A DNA stretch of 64,000 bases from Sugiyamaella lignohabitans (Eukaryota; Ascomycota; Dipodascomycetes; Dipodascales; Trichomonascaceae), in assembly GCF_001640025.1 (NCBI RefSeq), contig NC_031672.1:4154001-4218000 (forward strand), written 5' to 3'. Position numbers and translations under genes: made by a program. This document shows, one piece after another, positions 1-8,896 of this stretch (positions are counted from its first letter, which is position 1; each line of letters opens with the position of its first letter). The notes beneath the pieces are model-generated. The model ran no database searches. It was given only the letters and a program-made list of their open reading frames with translations, and had not been told where the DNA came from.

Positions 1-1878
1 AAATTCAGTGATGACGTTTGTTCCTTAATCGATCCTCCCTCTACTTTATCAGCAGTGAAGTTCAGTCTTCATAATGAACTCTCCCTTCACGGAATAATTG
101 CAGAAGTACCACAGATGTACAATATTATATTTCACAAATTGGATCTAGACGGTCATCTAAATATCATAATGAATTTGATGATAGATAACGAAGTATTCCG
201 CGTTTTCAAGAAATCACCAAATGTGGTTTCAATGTCGAGAAAGGTACAGAATTTATTTACAAAGTATTCCGATACCAGACGAGTTTCTTCCCAATTTGAT
301 CAAATTATCCAGAAAGCCCTCGAACGCATGCAAGACCTTAGCGAAGATAAAGATTTTGGACTATTCCGCCTTTGGTGTAGCGAGTCTATATATTTTGAAC
401 AACATGACTCTCAGTATTCAGATAGAAGAGATATATTAGTGCCCATTGTGTTTCATTCAAAACCGGAAAATCGGTCATTAGACCCTATCAAATTCAATTT
501 ACGAGCAGTCCAGTCTATTCTTCCAGTTGTTGAAAGAGTTTTTTTGGATCAGCCTGATAGAATATTTGTTCACTTTGCTACCGTGTGTAATGAAAAGCTG
601 AGATGCTATATTGTAGATCGATCCAGGATTTATGAAATGGAGGCTATCAGTATAGTTTCCCGCCCAGATTTGTTTATCAAAGCAATGTTGGAATACAGAT
701 TAATGACAAGAGAGGAAATGGGATTTGACAACAGCATTCAACGTGAGGATGATGATGAGTATATAATGTTCGAGGGACATGGGCGGCTCAAAGTTTTGCA
801 GACACTAAGGGACAAAAACTACGGTATCTTTGGTCAATCTACTGTAGTTCGGATAGTCCAAAGAGAGAAGGATGACTCAGTCTTGTTCCTCAAAGAATAC
901 TGGGCTGAAGATAAGACAGCGGAGGTAGGTAATTCAGGCTTGTATGATATGGAGCGTAGGGTTTATGAAACTGCCATGGAGTTTAATATTCCATTTATTC
1001 CAAAATTAGTTGGTTATCAAGAACTCACTCGTACTTCCCAACTAATGAACTTCCTTCGTATTAATGATCCTTCAGATGATGAAGCTCTTCTTCATAAGTA
1101 TTTTGTAGATCTGAATTGTGATCGTGTACAATGTCGGTACTTATTCGAAGATATTGCATTTGGCCAGATATTCAACTTGAAGCAGCTTCGCGATATTTTC
1201 AAATGCTTGGTTCATATTGTGAAAGCATTAAAACAGCTATATTTGTTAAATGAGTTCACGCATGGCGACATTGTTTCGGAAAACCTTCTAGTTATTCAAC
1301 GAGGAGCTGAGATTGAGGGTTTGCTTGTTGATTTTGATCTATCTAGTAGCAGGTCAATTGAACAAGAAAGAGTGAGTCAAATAAGAAAATCTCAATTACT
1401 ATCCACGGAAAATATTTTTGAGAATGAGCTCACGGATTCAAGTTCCGCTACTGCTAGCAGTGGTGACAGCGTTGCTCAAGATGGTAGATATGTCGATGGT
1501 TACCAATATTTCCCTTATATGAGTATTGACCGATTACAAAGCAATGAAGGCGAAGATATATACTCGTTTTTCCATGATTTAGAATGTCTCTTCTGGGTTT
1601 TATTACTAGAAGCTACGAGAGGAAAAGATGATTTTTTTCAGAACTGGGAGGATTTAGATCTAAGCACATTGATTGACCGCAAAGTGGTTATAGCTAGTGT
1701 TGAATGCGGCTTGTACAATGAGACGACAGTTAATGAAAAATATGTCCCAGCTTCTGGGTATATCTACCGGCTCCAAAAAATTGTCTTTGATACCCAGTCC
1801 AGATTGGAAATGGATCTTTCGATGTATGATAGGATCATTGAATTGTTTGACGAAGCTGCTGCTGATCAATATTATTAA
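1..1878 (+). CDS. FunK1-type fungal protein kinase-like protein, 5' end cut by window
   Basis: The frame is open from the first base of the window to a TAA at 1876-1878, so the N-terminus lies outside. The C-terminal third has kinase-like landmarks in FunK1 order: a catalytic-loop motif THGDIVSEN (around 1258-1284), a metal-binding-type segment LLVDFDLS (around 1321-1344), then FPYMSIDRL followed by a DIYSFFHDLECLFWVLL stretch. That last block is the family's signature after the activation segment. FunK1 proteins are a fungal kinase family of mostly unknown substrate. The aspartate of HGD and of DFD are both present, so catalysis is possible. The residues between these motifs are acidic and serine-rich. 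The family assignment rests on motifs alone; the N-terminal half is not recognised. Confidence 0.72.
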   Translation, partial: KFSDDVCSLIDPPSTLSAVKFSLHNELSLHGIIAEVPQMYNIIFHKLDLDGHLNIIMNLMIDNEVFRVFKKSPNVVSMSRKVQNLFTKYSDTRRVSSQFDQIIQKALERMQDLSEDKDFGLFRLWCSESIYFEQHDSQYSDRRDILVPIVFHSKPENRSLDPIKFNLRAVQSILPVVERVFLDQPDRIFVHFATVCNEKLRCYIVDRSRIYEMEAISIVSRPDLFIKAMLEYRLMTREEMGFDNSIQREDDDEYIMFEGHGRLKVLQTLRDKNYGIFGQSTVVRIVQREKDDSVLFLKEYWAEDKTAEVGNSGLYDMERRVYETAMEFNIPFIPKLVGYQELTRTSQLMNFLRINDPSDDEALLHKYFVDLNCDRVQCRYLFEDIAFGQIFNLKQLRDIFKCLVHIVKALKQLYLLNEFTHGDIVSENLLVIQRGAEIEGLLVDFDLSSSRSIEQERVSQIRKSQLLSTENIFENELTDSSSATASSGDSVAQDGRYVDGYQYFPYMSIDRLQSNEGEDIYSFFHDLECLFWVLLLEATRGKDDFFQNWEDLDLSTLIDRKVVIASVECGLYNETTVNEKYVPASGYIYRLQKIVFDTQSRLEMDLSMYDRIIELFDEAAADQYY

Positions 1879-2115
1879 CTGCTGTCTCCCAACAGTAGTA
1901 TGTATTTATTATTTATTATTGTATTTTATTTTTGTGAGATGGATTCATAAGTAAAAACAAAAATGATCGTACCAAGCAGGACCCTGCAGAAGATGCCTCT
2001 TGCATGTTACATGTAGACTTTGCGGGCCACGTGACTGGCAATCGCTAACTTTACATTGAAACACGAAATGTAAGATTCGATGATATAAAGATATTTAATT
2101 TTTTCACCACGTCAG

Positions 2116-3498
2116 ATGTCTTTAGGCAAGCGCAGGAGACCTGATGGTGATGATTCCAGTAGTACGACGATAGAACCGGGACAATATAATTCTGAAACCA
2201 GTAATTCTCTTCTTAAGAGTGGACTTTCTAAACTAGCTGATGCTGAGGCTGTTAACAATGGTCAAGTACGCGAAGCTACATCTGCAGGGTCTTCATTTGG
2301 CTCACCAGCATCAAAGAATAATGTTAGCCCAGCGTTAAATCCCATTTTAATGCTCACTCCTAGGGCACTTGCACGCAAACGTCAAAAAGTTTTAGAGAGT
2401 ATGAAACTATCTCCAACAAATAGCTTTGACTATACTCGAGGTGAGGCTAAAAATGACGGAGGAGATAGCCTTCAAATGTGGCTAGCAAGTCCACAAAGCA
2501 TTACTGCTGATAGTAGTCGAAAAGTTGATAGCAAAAAGCAACCTTTTTTAAAAGAGGGCTATTCGAATGGTGTAGCTAGTCCTAAGAGACGACTTTTTCC
2601 TACCCATTTTTCCCAGGATATTCAACCTGCTGAAATTAACCTGGTAACGACAGTAGGTACTAATGGATGGGGGAACGATACCACTATTAGCAGTCAGAGT
2701 CTTACCCAGGATGATGAGCTGGATACTCCACCTCCGCTAGAAACGAATTTACTAAACCCTAAGTACGATTCTGATGACGATGACTTGGACCCTCCCCCAG
2801 AATTACAGTCACTTTTAGAGAATGATCGGCCCCAAGACCAAAACAAGGACTCGTCAATCAATTTCTCTCCTAAGCTCTTGGATACTTCTGCCAATAAATC
2901 ACTATCAACGCCTTCTTCATTTTCTTTTGAAGATGCAAGACGGAGACGAAAAGAGTTTATACATTCAATTGAAGTAATATCTGAACACAGACGCAAATTA
3001 AGACGCAGCACCAGTGAATTCAACATGGTCCCTAATACCCCCACCAACGGCAGTATCAGTAAATTTTCTTTGAATAGCAGTGGTGGAGCTAGGAATTTGA
3101 GCTACCAGCGTCTCACCCCGTCTTTTGTTGAAAGTGGTTCAGAGAGTAACAACAGCAGTCCTTTCATTGTTGATCCCTCATCTAGCAGTGTTAGGAATAA
3201 TAATTTCGAAGAGGAAAGTAAACAGAGCACCTTTTATACTAATTCTTCAGCGCTCGCAGTATCACCACCAAGTCAACCTAGGTTCAACACCACTTCAAAT
3301 ACCAGAAAATGGACCTCATTTCATTGGGAACGTTTGGTGGAGATTGTAGAGAGTTTGGAGTTAGATAAAAGCGAAGATCTAACTTCGTTGCCTATCTTGC
3401 CAGACTATGTCATTGATGAGTTCTCAGACTTCACAGAGCTGGAAATTCGGCGGCGAGCATTGTCGGTGGCCCGACGGCTCAGGAAAGCTCTATTGTAA
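2116..3498 (+). CDS. unknown serine-rich, largely disordered protein
   Basis: A 460-residue frame with ATG at 2116 and TAA at 3496-3498. Most of it is low complexity: serine, asparagine and threonine runs, acidic patches (around 2770-2790) and several S/T-P sites such as LTPRA, LSPT, PNTPTN and LTPS, which would suit proline-directed kinases. Basic clusters include an N-terminal GKRRRP that could act as a nuclear signal. The only segment that looks folded is the last 60 residues, beginning KWTSFHWERLVEIVE and ending in a basic helix RRRALSVARRLRKALL. I do not recognise the family. A cell-cycle or chromatin protein would fit the composition, but this is a guess. It lies in the same direction as its neighbours with separate short gaps. 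Confidence 0.75.
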   Translation: MSLGKRRRPDGDDSSSTTIEPGQYNSETSNSLLKSGLSKLADAEAVNNGQVREATSAGSSFGSPASKNNVSPALNPILMLTPRALARKRQKVLESMKLSPTNSFDYTRGEAKNDGGDSLQMWLASPQSITADSSRKVDSKKQPFLKEGYSNGVASPKRRLFPTHFSQDIQPAEINLVTTVGTNGWGNDTTISSQSLTQDDELDTPPPLETNLLNPKYDSDDDDLDPPPELQSLLENDRPQDQNKDSSINFSPKLLDTSANKSLSTPSSFSFEDARRRRKEFIHSIEVISEHRRKLRRSTSEFNMVPNTPTNGSISKFSLNSSGGARNLSYQRLTPSFVESGSESNNSSPFIVDPSSSSVRNNNFEEESKQSTFYTNSSALAVSPPSQPRFNTTSNTRKWTSFHWERLVEIVESLELDKSEDLTSLPILPDYVIDEFSDFTELEIRRRALSVARRLRKALL

Positions 3499-3677
3499 AT
3501 TAGTGTCCCTGTATACTATTCTTGTGTGTTTTTACCATATTTATTTATTAAACATAATGTTTTTAGGATCAGAGGTGGATTCAACTCTAGGTGTTCAGGC
3601 ATGTTTGTATTTCCTTGCCCTGGTGAAATTTAATACGCACTTATGAATTTGAGTTATAACTGACTACACCTCTAAGA

Positions 3678-4028
3678 ATGAAGACACTGGATAACGCTTC
3701 CCACTTTCCTCTTAAAAAGAACGATCACGTTTCTGAGGTGATTACAAGGGTGATAAAAGAACTTACGGATGATAAAGTAGTATGTCTGGCCAACAGCAAC
3801 CCACAATATGAACCAGCCACAGCTCAGAAGCTGGTAGCAATTGTTGAACAGGTTAAGGCTCAATTGCTTAATATAGGCACTGTTTATCAATACAACAGCT
3901 TAATTATGGCCGAGAGTGTGACAGATGATACAAAAAATATAAAAGGGCCGGTTTTAAAAGTTGCTTTATCAATGGGCCCCGTCGAAGTCGGTGACGGCTG
4001 GACTGTTCAAGAGTCAATCAAGCAGTGA
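3678..4028 (+). CDS. Tctex-1-like dynein light chain (putative)
   Basis: A 116-residue protein, the usual length of Tctex-type light chains. The order of elements fits: an N-terminal helix (DHVSEVITRVIKELTDD), a second helix ending VEQVKAQLLNIG, then a strand VYQYNSLIMAES that corresponds to the family's FKY-VTCVIMQ strand. The last strands (VLKVALSMGPVEVGDGW) are divergent from the usual WEN...MY.IVSVFGL ending. Such proteins dimerise and tether cargo to dynein intermediate chain. No intron signals are evident that would change the C-terminus. Alternative: an unrelated small alpha/beta protein with a chance match, so confidence is moderate. Confidence 0.5.
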   Translation: MKTLDNASHFPLKKNDHVSEVITRVIKELTDDKVVCLANSNPQYEPATAQKLVAIVEQVKAQLLNIGTVYQYNSLIMAESVTDDTKNIKGPVLKVALSMGPVEVGDGWTVQESIKQ

Positions 4029-5101
4029 TCTAGCAGTCCCTAGCGCATCTCCACTTGAAGTTTGATTGGACTTTGTGTCTAGATTATATTTATTGGTTAG
4101 TCTTTAATGATGAAATCTCCTGAAGTGGTCAAGAATGTAAATTTTTCCTTTATCAAAGTGACAACGGTAATGCTACGTTTTGAGCTTGGAAGTTATTGAA
4201 AGTATACTGTATTGGACGACAGGAATGACCAATATATCACGGAAAGATCACAACCTTGTGTCAAGCCAATTGTACTTTTAATTTTTACCTCCTTAACTGA
4301 TGCATGTGGCCTATGAGACAGATATATGTCCTCATTGTTCATGTCTAGTGTTTGGTCTTCTGAGGTTTAATTTTGCTTTTGCATACGTTATACATTACGT
4401 ATCACTGAGATCTTACCATTGAATCATATATTAATTATCCAGTTGTGGCAAAATACAGGATTTTCTGCGGTTTTCTTTACCTTTCTCGAGTCGGGAAATA
4501 AATACCTTCAACGTCAGAAATAACGAGATAAAATAACTATTTATATTGACTATTCGATATGTTATAGTTGTCTCTTTGATCTTTTGGCTTGTGCTTCTTC
4601 GGGCAATAAGACCAGACCAGAGTCCAGACCAGAGGTGCATAGACCTACCCTGCATGGCACCCTGCATCCCCAGTGCAACTCAAATAACAAGTACAAATGG
4701 AAGATAAGTATACACACTACTTAGGAGGAGAAAAGAATTGGTTCCTGAATTAATCATACAATGCCTTTAGTTCCTCTAATTGTAATCTAACCAAAGGTAT
4801 TAAGAGTGTTTTCTACAAAGGAACTAGCCAGCCTGTCTCATCGAAATATAATCATAAGGATGCTCAAGGCTCATTCTTACAAAGAATTTAGCTCCATAAA
4901 ACGTATGATATAATGTAATTAAAGTTTGGATTTGACTAAGTTCGAGACATACTCCGGTAATATAGACCCGCTATAGAGTAACGATCACATTTTGGCATCA
5001 TGTGATCTGCGTATCGCATGGTGGTACATGATAGTAGAGTTTACCAATATTGATGCGGACACCACACATTAACGACGACAATCCAGGTAATCTGAAACAC
5101 A
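4029..5101. other. intergenic, about 1.07 kb
   Basis: AT-rich spacer between the Tctex-like gene and TRS31. No convincing gene or tRNA. A short stretch at 4565-4680 is more GC-rich, with near-repeats CCAGACCAGAG/CCAGACCAGAGG and TGCATGGCACCCTGCATCC. It could be a small RNA or a promoter relic; I cannot assign it. Confidence 0.5.
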
Positions 5102-5875
5102 ATGTCCACTGCTCTTCCTGGTCCATCCACGCCCATTGTTCCGTCTTCAAGACAACCTACAGGCATTCCTAGAACGCCGTCCTCAACACTACCGCATCCC
5201 AGTACGAGAAGCGCCAATAGCACATCTCTTCTTGTGAGATCAGGCAGCGGTGCCCTTGGCAGCGCCGGCAGTAACACAACATTGCATTCAAATACATCTG
5301 CTTCTTCATTAATAATGTCGAGTAAGAGGATATCGAAATATGACAAGAATCTGAGTCGAAAGTCTACCGAAGTGTCATTATCAAGTTTTGCATTCATTTT
5401 CTCCGAGGCCATTCAATATATGCATAAGAGAGCCACCGGTATCCAAGATTTTGAAAATAGACTTAATCAACTTGGATATCATATTGGCCAACGAGCACTT
5501 GAGCTTGTTACCGTGCGCGAGGGCAAAAGCGCTCGCAGAGAAACAAAAGTACTATCTATTTTACAATTTATTCACACCACACTCTGGAAGACTTTATTTG
5601 GACGATCAGCCGACGCATTAGAAAGGTCAGCCGACGCTGCCAACGAGTACATGATTATTGATTTTGAACCTATGATAACGCAGTTCATCTCTGTACCAAG
5701 AGAACTCTCACAACTGAATTGTGCAGCCTTTGCAGCTGGAGCCATTGAAGCCGTCTTAGACGGCTCACAGTTTACCGCCAATGTCACAGCTCACACAGTC
5801 GAGACAGATGAGCATCCTTTGCGAACAGTATTTCTTATCAAGTTTGATCCCTTGGTTATAGAACGTGAGAAATAG
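5102..5875 (+). CDS. TRS31: TRAPP complex subunit Trs31 (TRAPPC5)
   Basis: A 257-residue protein. About 85 N-terminal residues are a proline/serine/threonine-rich tail; then comes the conserved fold from about KRISKYDKNLSRKSTEVSLSS. Family hallmarks are the SEAIQYMHKR helix, a FENRLNQLGYHIGQRALELV block, the LQFIHTTLWKTLFGRSAD motif with the following helix, and the C-terminal LNCAAFAAGAIEAVLDGS and AHTVETDEHPLRTVFLIKF strand region. Trs31 is a core subunit of TRAPP, the tethering complex and Ypt1 exchange factor in ER-to-Golgi and Golgi traffic, and pairs with Bet3-type subunits. Length is close to the yeast protein. The extended N-terminal tail is also seen in other fungi. Start chosen at the first ATG of the frame. 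Confidence 0.93.
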   Translation: MSTALPGPSTPIVPSSRQPTGIPRTPSSTLPHPSTRSANSTSLLVRSGSGALGSAGSNTTLHSNTSASSLIMSSKRISKYDKNLSRKSTEVSLSSFAFIFSEAIQYMHKRATGIQDFENRLNQLGYHIGQRALELVTVREGKSARRETKVLSILQFIHTTLWKTLFGRSADALERSADAANEYMIIDFEPMITQFISVPRELSQLNCAAFAAGAIEAVLDGSQFTANVTAHTVETDEHPLRTVFLIKFDPLVIEREK

Positions 5876-6099
5876 AATTAAATTGATTAGTCTTATCATG
5901 GTGATGGCTTCTTTTGGCAGTCACCTCTTCTCGCTCCCTGTATGTCAGCTTTATCGCACAGAGAAGATCATATTACGAAAAACAAACTTGCGTGAGCTAT
6001 ATTCTCACCAAAAATTGAAAGGTAAAAGGCCTAGGTGATCTAGCTATCTCCTCTAATATGCCAGTTAATACCCGGCAGAAACTAACGGAGAGAAATTAC

Positions 6100-6131
6100 G
6101 GGGATTGGGGCAGAGCCTCTGCCACCGCAGG
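6100..6131 (-). repeat. degenerate copy of the GC hairpin repeat
   Basis: The stretch ATTGGGGCAGAGCCTCTGCC and the following CACCGCAGG resemble the reverse orientation of the repeat core (TCTGGGGC, loop, GCCCCAG, then CCGCCGGAGG), with several mismatches. It is about 35 bp downstream of NAA10's stop. Weak on its own; supported by the family elsewhere in the window. Confidence 0.4.
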
Positions 6132-6167
6132 TTGAGCCATAATGAGAAATACAGATGATAAATATGT

Positions 6168-6752
6168 CTATACAGTAATAGCAGCAGTAGTACTAGCAAT
6201 AGAACCAACTAGGAGATCCTCATCGTCATCGTAGAGGTCTTCAGCATTTGGAACAAGTTCCTTAAGGTCTTTTTTCATGGAATAGGCATCCTCGCCATCA
6301 GCATAGTAGCTGTGCTCGATTTCAACAAGTTCGAATTTAAGAGTTTCTCTGTAAAGATGAATAGCAGCCTTGTTGGACTGTCTGACGTGAAGAGACACAT
6401 ATTGAGCACCGTAACTTTCAACCAAGGCTCTCAGAGCCTGTCGTAGCAGTTTGGCAGCGATACCCATTCGTCGGTATGTTCTCATGACAGATAAACTGGT
6501 AATATGAGCATGTGGAATATAAGGACCAGCATTAGGGTCATCATTATTATCGTCTTCCATTTTAGCTAGAACGTAACCAACAATACGCTCCTCACCTGAT
6601 GAAGTTTGAACTGTTGCAACATATGAACCTTGGGGCCACGATAGAGCATGGTACAAGTAATATTTCAGTGTATAATTTTCAGGGAGATTGGTTAGGTTGG
6701 CATTCTGCATACCTTGCAAGTCATGAACTGTGGCTTCTCTTATCTGAACCAT
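6168..6752 (-). CDS. ARD1: N-terminal acetyltransferase A catalytic subunit Naa10/Ard1
   Basis: A 194-residue GNAT-fold protein. It begins [27 protein letters not shown], the standard Naa10 opening, and continues with [12 protein letters not shown]. The acetyl-CoA signature R-R-M-G-I-A is in [15 protein letters not shown], followed by [20 protein letters not shown] and [14 protein letters not shown]. Naa10 with Naa15 acetylates the N-termini of nascent proteins after methionine removal (Ser, Ala, Thr and similar starts) at the ribosome. The C-terminal tail is acidic. The gene is transcribed away from UBA3 and converges on TRS31. Confidence 0.95.
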   Translation of the reverse strand: MVQIREATVHDLQGMQNANLTNLPENYTLKYYLYHALSWPQGSYVATVQTSSGEERIVGYVLAKMEDDNNDDPNAGPYIPHAHITSLSVMRTYRRMGIAAKLLRQALRALVESYGAQYVSLHVRQSNKAAIHLYRETLKFELVEIEHSYYADGEDAYSMKKDLKELVPNAEDLYDDDEDLLVGSIASTTAAITV

Positions 6753-7360
6753 CTTGTTCGTTTTTTGTTTTTGATTTTGAGATTAAATCAAGTTTTTGGT
6801 CGAGAAGTTAAGCTGTGAGGTCTGTGAGTAACATATGATCTGACGAGAATTTCATTACTCGCTATTAGAATATTGGCGTAGAGCTAGCTTGAGCGGTCTT
6901 CCTGGCTAAACGTAAACTCTCACTATTATTTCTCTTTAGCTGGAGCAATTGAGATTATTGCTAAAATTTTATCTATACTTGGGTTTCTACTTATGTTTCT
7001 ATTCTAGATTGAAAGATGCTTCATCCAACTCCTTTTAGAATACACTTGAGATCCTGACCCTCATGCCATGTATTGATCGGCAGGGACCAAGATTGAAACT
7101 CAACAAATAGGTCGTTGTCGGACATTCCCATGAAATAAATTTTTTGCTTCAAAATCTGCTTCTCCTACTTTGTCTGAATAGTTTGTGGTATATATACTAA
7201 TGCCTGAGTAGTAAAAGTACCCCGGAATCATCAAAAGTTACCACTTATATGTATTTCAATATAATGCAGCTTGCGGGGAGGATCATGAGCATGAGATGCA
7301 AATCCCATTCACGAGTCGACAACATCATCATCATCGTCACTTTTGACACAAGAAATTGCA
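6753..7360. promoter_or_regulatory. divergent spacer between NAA10 and UBA3
   Basis: 608 bp shared upstream region of two divergently transcribed genes. AT-rich, with no gene or repeat recognised. A short CAT repeat (ATCATCATCATCG, near 7323-7336) sits just before the UBA3 start. Confidence 0.5.
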
Positions 7361-8756
7361 ATGGCAACAGCACTAGATCGGGTTCTGACACGGAGTGGGC
7401 CGTTTGTATATGATGAATTTGTTCCTGGCAGTGAAGTTACAGACTTCCTTAGTAAGATCAAGGTCTTGTAAGTGTACATAATGCGATTGAAATTGGATCA
7501 CACCAAAGAGTTATTCCCTCTAATTCTGTCGAGCTTGGTCTCTTATAAACAGCCTCTGAGACTATTTGAAGAGTACAAACTGGATCTGGAGATAAGTTAC
7601 AAAGAAACTAACATATATCAGAGTCATTGGCGCCGGCGGATTAGGCTGTGAGATTCTCAAGAATCTAGCGCTATCAGGATTCAAGGACATTCATGTTATT
7701 GACATGGATACAATTGATCTGTCAAATTTGAATCGGCAGTTTTTGTTTCGCGAGAGTGATATTGGGCGCAGTAAAGCCATTGTTGCTTCAGAGTTCATTA
7801 TGAAGAGAGTCAAGGGAGTTAAAGTGACGCCCTATTTCGGGAAAATTCAAGATAAAGACGATGCTTACTATATGCAATTTACTTTGGTTATCTGCGGTTT
7901 AGATAGTGTGGAAGCTCGACGATGGATCAATGCTACCCTGGTGAATCTAGTAGATTCTGATGTGCCTGAATCTCTGAAACCTTTGATAGATGGTGGTACT
8001 GAAGGTTTCAAAGGCCAGGCGAGAGTTATTTTACCAACAGTAACATCGTGCTATGAGTGCTCATTAGACATGCTCGGAAAACAAATCACATATCCGATTT
8101 GTACTATAGCCAATACTCCACGGGTTGCAGAGCACTGTATTGAATGGGCTAGTGTCATTCAATGGCCACTAAAGTTCCCAGACCGTAAAATAGATACAGA
8201 CTCTCCTGAAGATGTGAAATGGGTATACGAACTGGCTCTTTCACGAGCTAAACAACATAACATTTCAGGGGTTACCTACACACTGACACAAGGAGTAATC
8301 AAACGTATCATTCCAGCCATTGCTTCCACGAATGCTGTCATTGCCGCTTCCTGTTGTAATGAAGCTTTTAAAATAGTCACATCGTGCAATCCTTATCTCA
8401 ACAACTACATGATGTACAGCGGAAACGACTCTGTCTACACATATACATTTGAGCATCAAAAAAAGGAGAGCTGTCCAGTGTGTGGCAGCCGAGCGAGTCC
8501 CATCACTGTAGACTCCTCACAGACCCTAGAAGAATTCCTGTTGTCACTAGCTGACCGTCCTGAGACAAAGTCGCCATCACCCTCGATTCGTACCGCGTCT
8601 AAATCTCTTTACATGCGTAAACCTCCGGCACTGGAAGAGCTAACCCGCGAGAACCTCACCAAATCTCTACATGACCTTTTTGATAGTGGTGATGAGCTAG
8701 TTATAAGTGACCCAGCACTTCCTTTCAGCCTACGCTTGGTAGTTAACTTTCAATAA
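7361..8756 (+). CDS. UBA3: NEDD8-activating enzyme E1 catalytic subunit Uba3
   Basis: Two exons: 7361-7467 and 7622-8756, giving 413 residues. The intron starts GTAAGT and ends ACTAACATATATCAG. Splicing joins KIKVL to VIGAGGLGCEILKNLA, which restores the nucleotide-binding loop of the adenylation domain; neither exon makes sense alone. Further hallmarks are DMDTIDLSNLNRQFLFRESDIG, the zinc-binding pairs CYEC and CPVC, and the catalytic cysteine in YPICTIANTP (about residue 195) followed by HCIEWA. The C-terminal E2-binding ubiquitin-like part ends GDELVISDPALPFSLRLVV. With Ula1 it activates NEDD8/Rub1 and passes it to Ubc12 for cullin modification. CSN4 and CSN7 in the same window remove that mark. 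Confidence 0.96.
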
Positions 8757-8896
8757 TTAATTTATTTATAATGATTTTATTCAGGAATATAGCTTTATGG
8801 CGATGGGTCGAATCCTGGTCTAGCTGTGGTGCCTTTGCAGCTGAAAGGTTTCCGGTTGTCATGAATGATATATATTTATATGGATAAAATGCGTGA

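Noticed and set aside
4575..4680. Possible U6 or U2 snRNA (GTGCTTCTTCGGG; CTTTTGGCTT)
   Set aside because: The short matches are not followed by the invariant U6 ACAGAGA region or the U2 branch-recognition GTAGTA sequence, and no terminator fits. Left as unassigned spacer.
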